In this document: piece after piece, positions 7,788-10,000 of the stretch
How the letters are laid out: every line of letters starts with the position of its first letter
Position numbering within the stretch: position 1 is the first letter of the stretch
Assembly (NCBI GenBank): GCA_002005505.1
Contig: KV908430.1
Location: 261,317-271,316 of the forward strand
DNA length: 10,000 nt
Origin: Botryococcus braunii
Lineage: Eukaryota > Chlorophyta > Trebouxiophyceae
Direction of reading: 5' to 3'
The notes under the pieces: model-generated
What the model saw: only the letters and a program-made list of their open reading frames with translations
The model's database searches: none
What the model was told of the DNA's origin: nothing
Position numbers and translations under genes: made by a program

Positions 7788-8981
7788 ATGGGCTGCCTCG
7801 CGGCTGATGAGGCAGCCAGATGGGCAGCCAAGAGTGGCCAGTTGGAGTGCCTCCGGTACCTCCTGGAGCTGGACCCTGGGCTTGCACGCCTGCCGCTGTT
7901 GACAAGCAGGGTTGGTGCTCATTTGCCCGGGGTGCAAAGCGCTCTTTGTGCTGACCACCCCCCGGGAGCCGCAGTGAAGTGTATGGCCCTGCTGCAGGAC
8001 TTCGGCTACCAGTGGAGCGCCGAGGGCGATGAGGTATGGCTGGCAGCGGGACAGCCCGAAGTACTGCGGTACTGCCTTGAGCGGTTGCAGGTCAAGCCCT
8101 GGGACAAGGCAATGGCGGTTGCAATCAGACATGCCAGCCTGGAAAGCATGCAGCTGTTGTATGATGAGGGGTACGAGCAGCATCGGTCGCGGGACCCCAG
8201 GATCCACCCGGCTGTGCGCGTCGTCGCGCTTGGATCGAGCCTGGCGTGCCTGCAGCTCGCGGTTGAACGTAGCGGTACTCCCGATGTACAGCTGCTGGAC
8301 ACCGTCAAGGCCCTGCAGGTGGGAGACGACATGCTGCGGTACGTCCGGGGCCTGGGCGCTCCCTTCGGACCCCTGGCCTCGAATGCCGCGGCCGAACGGG
8401 GGCGGGAGGGCGCTCTGCGGTACACGGTAGAGAACGGGGCCCACTGGGACGCCACTACATTCGAGGCAGCAATCATCGGTACGGGGGAACCATGTGGGCT
8501 GGGGGACCTGAGCCGACTGGGCTGCTTGCGGTGTCTACACCAGCACACACTCGCAGCCGGGTTAGTGGAAAGGTGCCAGCGGCCTTCTCCGAGTGCATTC
8601 AGTGGCAGGCGGTGGGCACAGTCTCGAATCCCGAGTTTGGTAATGCTGCAGTACGTGTGCGATCACATGGGTCCCACATGGGCGGACCCGCTGCTGCAGG
8701 CCACCGCCCGGAAGGTGGCGGGACAGCTCAGCTCTGTCGACTGGCAGGTGGTGCTGTTCCTGGCGCGGAAGCTGGGCGCCCTGCCCTTTCCGCTCGAAAG
8801 GCTGGTTGCGGTGAGGCGGGAAAGGGCTGCCGCGCTGGCGGGAGCCTTCTTCAAGGCAGGGCAGCTGGCCCAGCAGAGTGGCCCCTCCCGGTCGGCGGAC
8901 CTGTGGGGCGCAATGGCCCGCCTGCCCTCGGAGCTGCGGCAACGCATCGCCTTCCAGGCCCACCTCGTCCTTGCTGAGTAG
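7701..8981 (+). CDS. Ankyrin-like repeat protein, 426-codon ORF
   Basis: A long GC-rich frame that is protein-like from about codon 30 (ATG 7788) onward. Residues 1-29 from ATG 7701 are serine/leucine-rich and probably out of frame, so the true start is uncertain. Ankyrin-like helix pairs are visible at 35-56 ('DEAARWAAKSGQLECLRYLL'), 108-128 ('DEVWLAAGQPEVLRYCLERL'), 134-158, 170-190 ('SLACLQLAVERSG'), 226-246 ('NAAAERGREGALRYTVENGA') and 252-285 ('LSRLGCLRCLHQHTLAAG'). A segment at 312-330 ('LVMLQYVCDHMGPTWADPLL') continues the style. The C-terminus (340-426) is helical and ends with 'ARLPSELRQRIAFQAHL', which resembles the start of an F-box but is too short to call. A protein-binding scaffold role follows from the family only. 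It follows the first ankyrin-like ORF on the same strand and may be its 3' part; alternatively it is a second gene with a damaged 5' end. Confidence 0.7.
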   Translation: MTSSCTSTWILALYCRLPQSRGLWGTLSRMGCLAADEAARWAAKSGQLECLRYLLELDPGLARLPLLTSRVGAHLPGVQSALCADHPPGAAVKCMALLQDFGYQWSAEGDEVWLAAGQPEVLRYCLERLQVKPWDKAMAVAIRHASLESMQLLYDEGYEQHRSRDPRIHPAVRVVALGSSLACLQLAVERSGTPDVQLLDTVKALQVGDDMLRYVRGLGAPFGPLASNAAAERGREGALRYTVENGAHWDATTFEAAIIGTGEPCGLGDLSRLGCLRCLHQHTLAAGLVERCQRPSPSAFSGRRWAQSRIPSLVMLQYVCDHMGPTWADPLLQATARKVAGQLSSVDWQVVLFLARKLGALPFPLERLVAVRRERAAALAGAFFKAGQLAQQSGPSRSADLWGAMARLPSELRQRIAFQAHLVLAE

Positions 8982-9556
<575 letters not shown>

Positions 9557-9905
9557 CAGGTCTTAGATTTACTAAAGGTCTTGGAATTGCGATTGGTGTT
9601 CGAGTTACTACAGGTCTTGGGAATTGCTACTGGTCTTGGAATTACTACAAGTCTTGGAGTTACTGCAGGGCTTGGAATTACTGCCGTCCTAGAAATACTA
9701 CAGGGTTTGGGATTAATACAGGTCCTGAAATTATCACAGGTCCTGGACTTACTACAGGTCTTGAGATTAGTACAGGTTTTGGAACTACTTCAGGTCTTGG
9801 AAATACTAGAGGTCCTGGAACTACTACATGTCTTGGTATAACACAGGTATGGAGTTGCTATAGGTTGTTGGAGTTACTACAGGTCTTACAATTACTGCAG
9901 GTGCG
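9557..9905 (+). repeat. 18-bp minisatellite, about 19 diverged units
   Basis: The region is a head-to-tail array with consensus close to RATTACTACAGGTCTTGG. Single-base length changes occur in some units (for example the extra G near 9617 and shorter units near 9715 and 9840). Because 18 is a multiple of three, + frames stay open and give six-residue patterns such as LLQVLE or TTGLGI. The longest frame (9581-9841) begins at TTG and has no ATG, so I annotate a DNA repeat rather than a gene. Units differ from one another by several bases, which implies an old array. Confidence 0.9.
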
Positions 9906-10000
9906 GAGTCATCATATATGCAGGGGTTTGCTCTTTCGGATTAGCGGCGCATCACGACGGCGGGTGCGCCTCAACACTGACCTGTCTTGTGCGCAATGGC
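9906..10000. other. Unassigned right edge
   Basis: The last 95 bases leave the 18-bp array and become more GC-rich ('gcggcgcatcacgacggcgg'). No feature can be supported within the window; a gene could begin beyond the edge. Confidence 0.3.

Noticed and set aside
8928..8975. F-box domain at the end of the second ankyrin-like ORF
   Set aside because: 'LPSELRQRIAF' resembles the first helix of an F-box, but the protein ends about 15 residues later, too short for a domain of about 45.

Overview
The window looks like nuclear DNA of a eukaryote, most likely a microalga or other protist. It is mostly non-coding: satellite and minisatellite arrays and long perfect dinucleotide tracts. The two convincing coding stretches are GC-rich ankyrin-like proteins with the degenerate 'GHL-x-CL-x-x-L' style of repeat common in algae and in large DNA viruses. 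I see no Shine-Dalgarno-led operons, tRNA, rRNA or CRISPR. A prasinophyte-type green alga is a guess from overall style, not something shown here.

Layout. Positions 1-810 are GT-rich DNA holding decayed relatives of the next element. Positions 811-3147 are three long tandem copies (about 755, 882 and 700 bp) of one satellite unit. The copies differ by clean indels and share variants in a mosaic way. Positions 3148-3824 hold further decayed fragments of the satellite, then a 45-bp tandem duplication, a roughly 74-bp diverged duplication and a 12-bp palindrome just before an ATG. That ATG opens a 213-codon AT-rich ORF (3825-4466) that I do not recognise. Two more ORFs follow in successive frames to about 4780, as if one gene had decayed or were spliced. 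Positions 4790-6162 hold no gene I can support, but contain a 22-bp CCGC-rich repeat cluster and a G-rich tract.

The right half holds the ankyrin-like region. ORF 6163-7020 (285 aa) and ORF 7701-8981 (426 aa) lie on the + strand. Between them are a (GT)n tract, a G13 run and a 286-bp (GA)n-(GGGA)n-(GA)n compound repeat. A third coding-like segment (about 7663-7787) is in a different frame from the second ORF. A phase-compatible GT...AG pair (6996 to 7662) could join the first ORF to this segment. The two ORFs may therefore be one ankyrin-type gene whose intron is filled with microsatellites and whose frame is broken once near 7771-7787. They may equally be two neighbouring genes, one truncated at its 5' end.

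After the second ORF come another 98-bp (GT)n tract, a short palindrome and an array of about 19 units of an 18-bp minisatellite (about 9557-9905). The ankyrin-like proteins probably act through protein-protein contacts. Nothing in the window identifies a partner or pathway, and I did not find a recognisable new defence, mobile or metabolic system.
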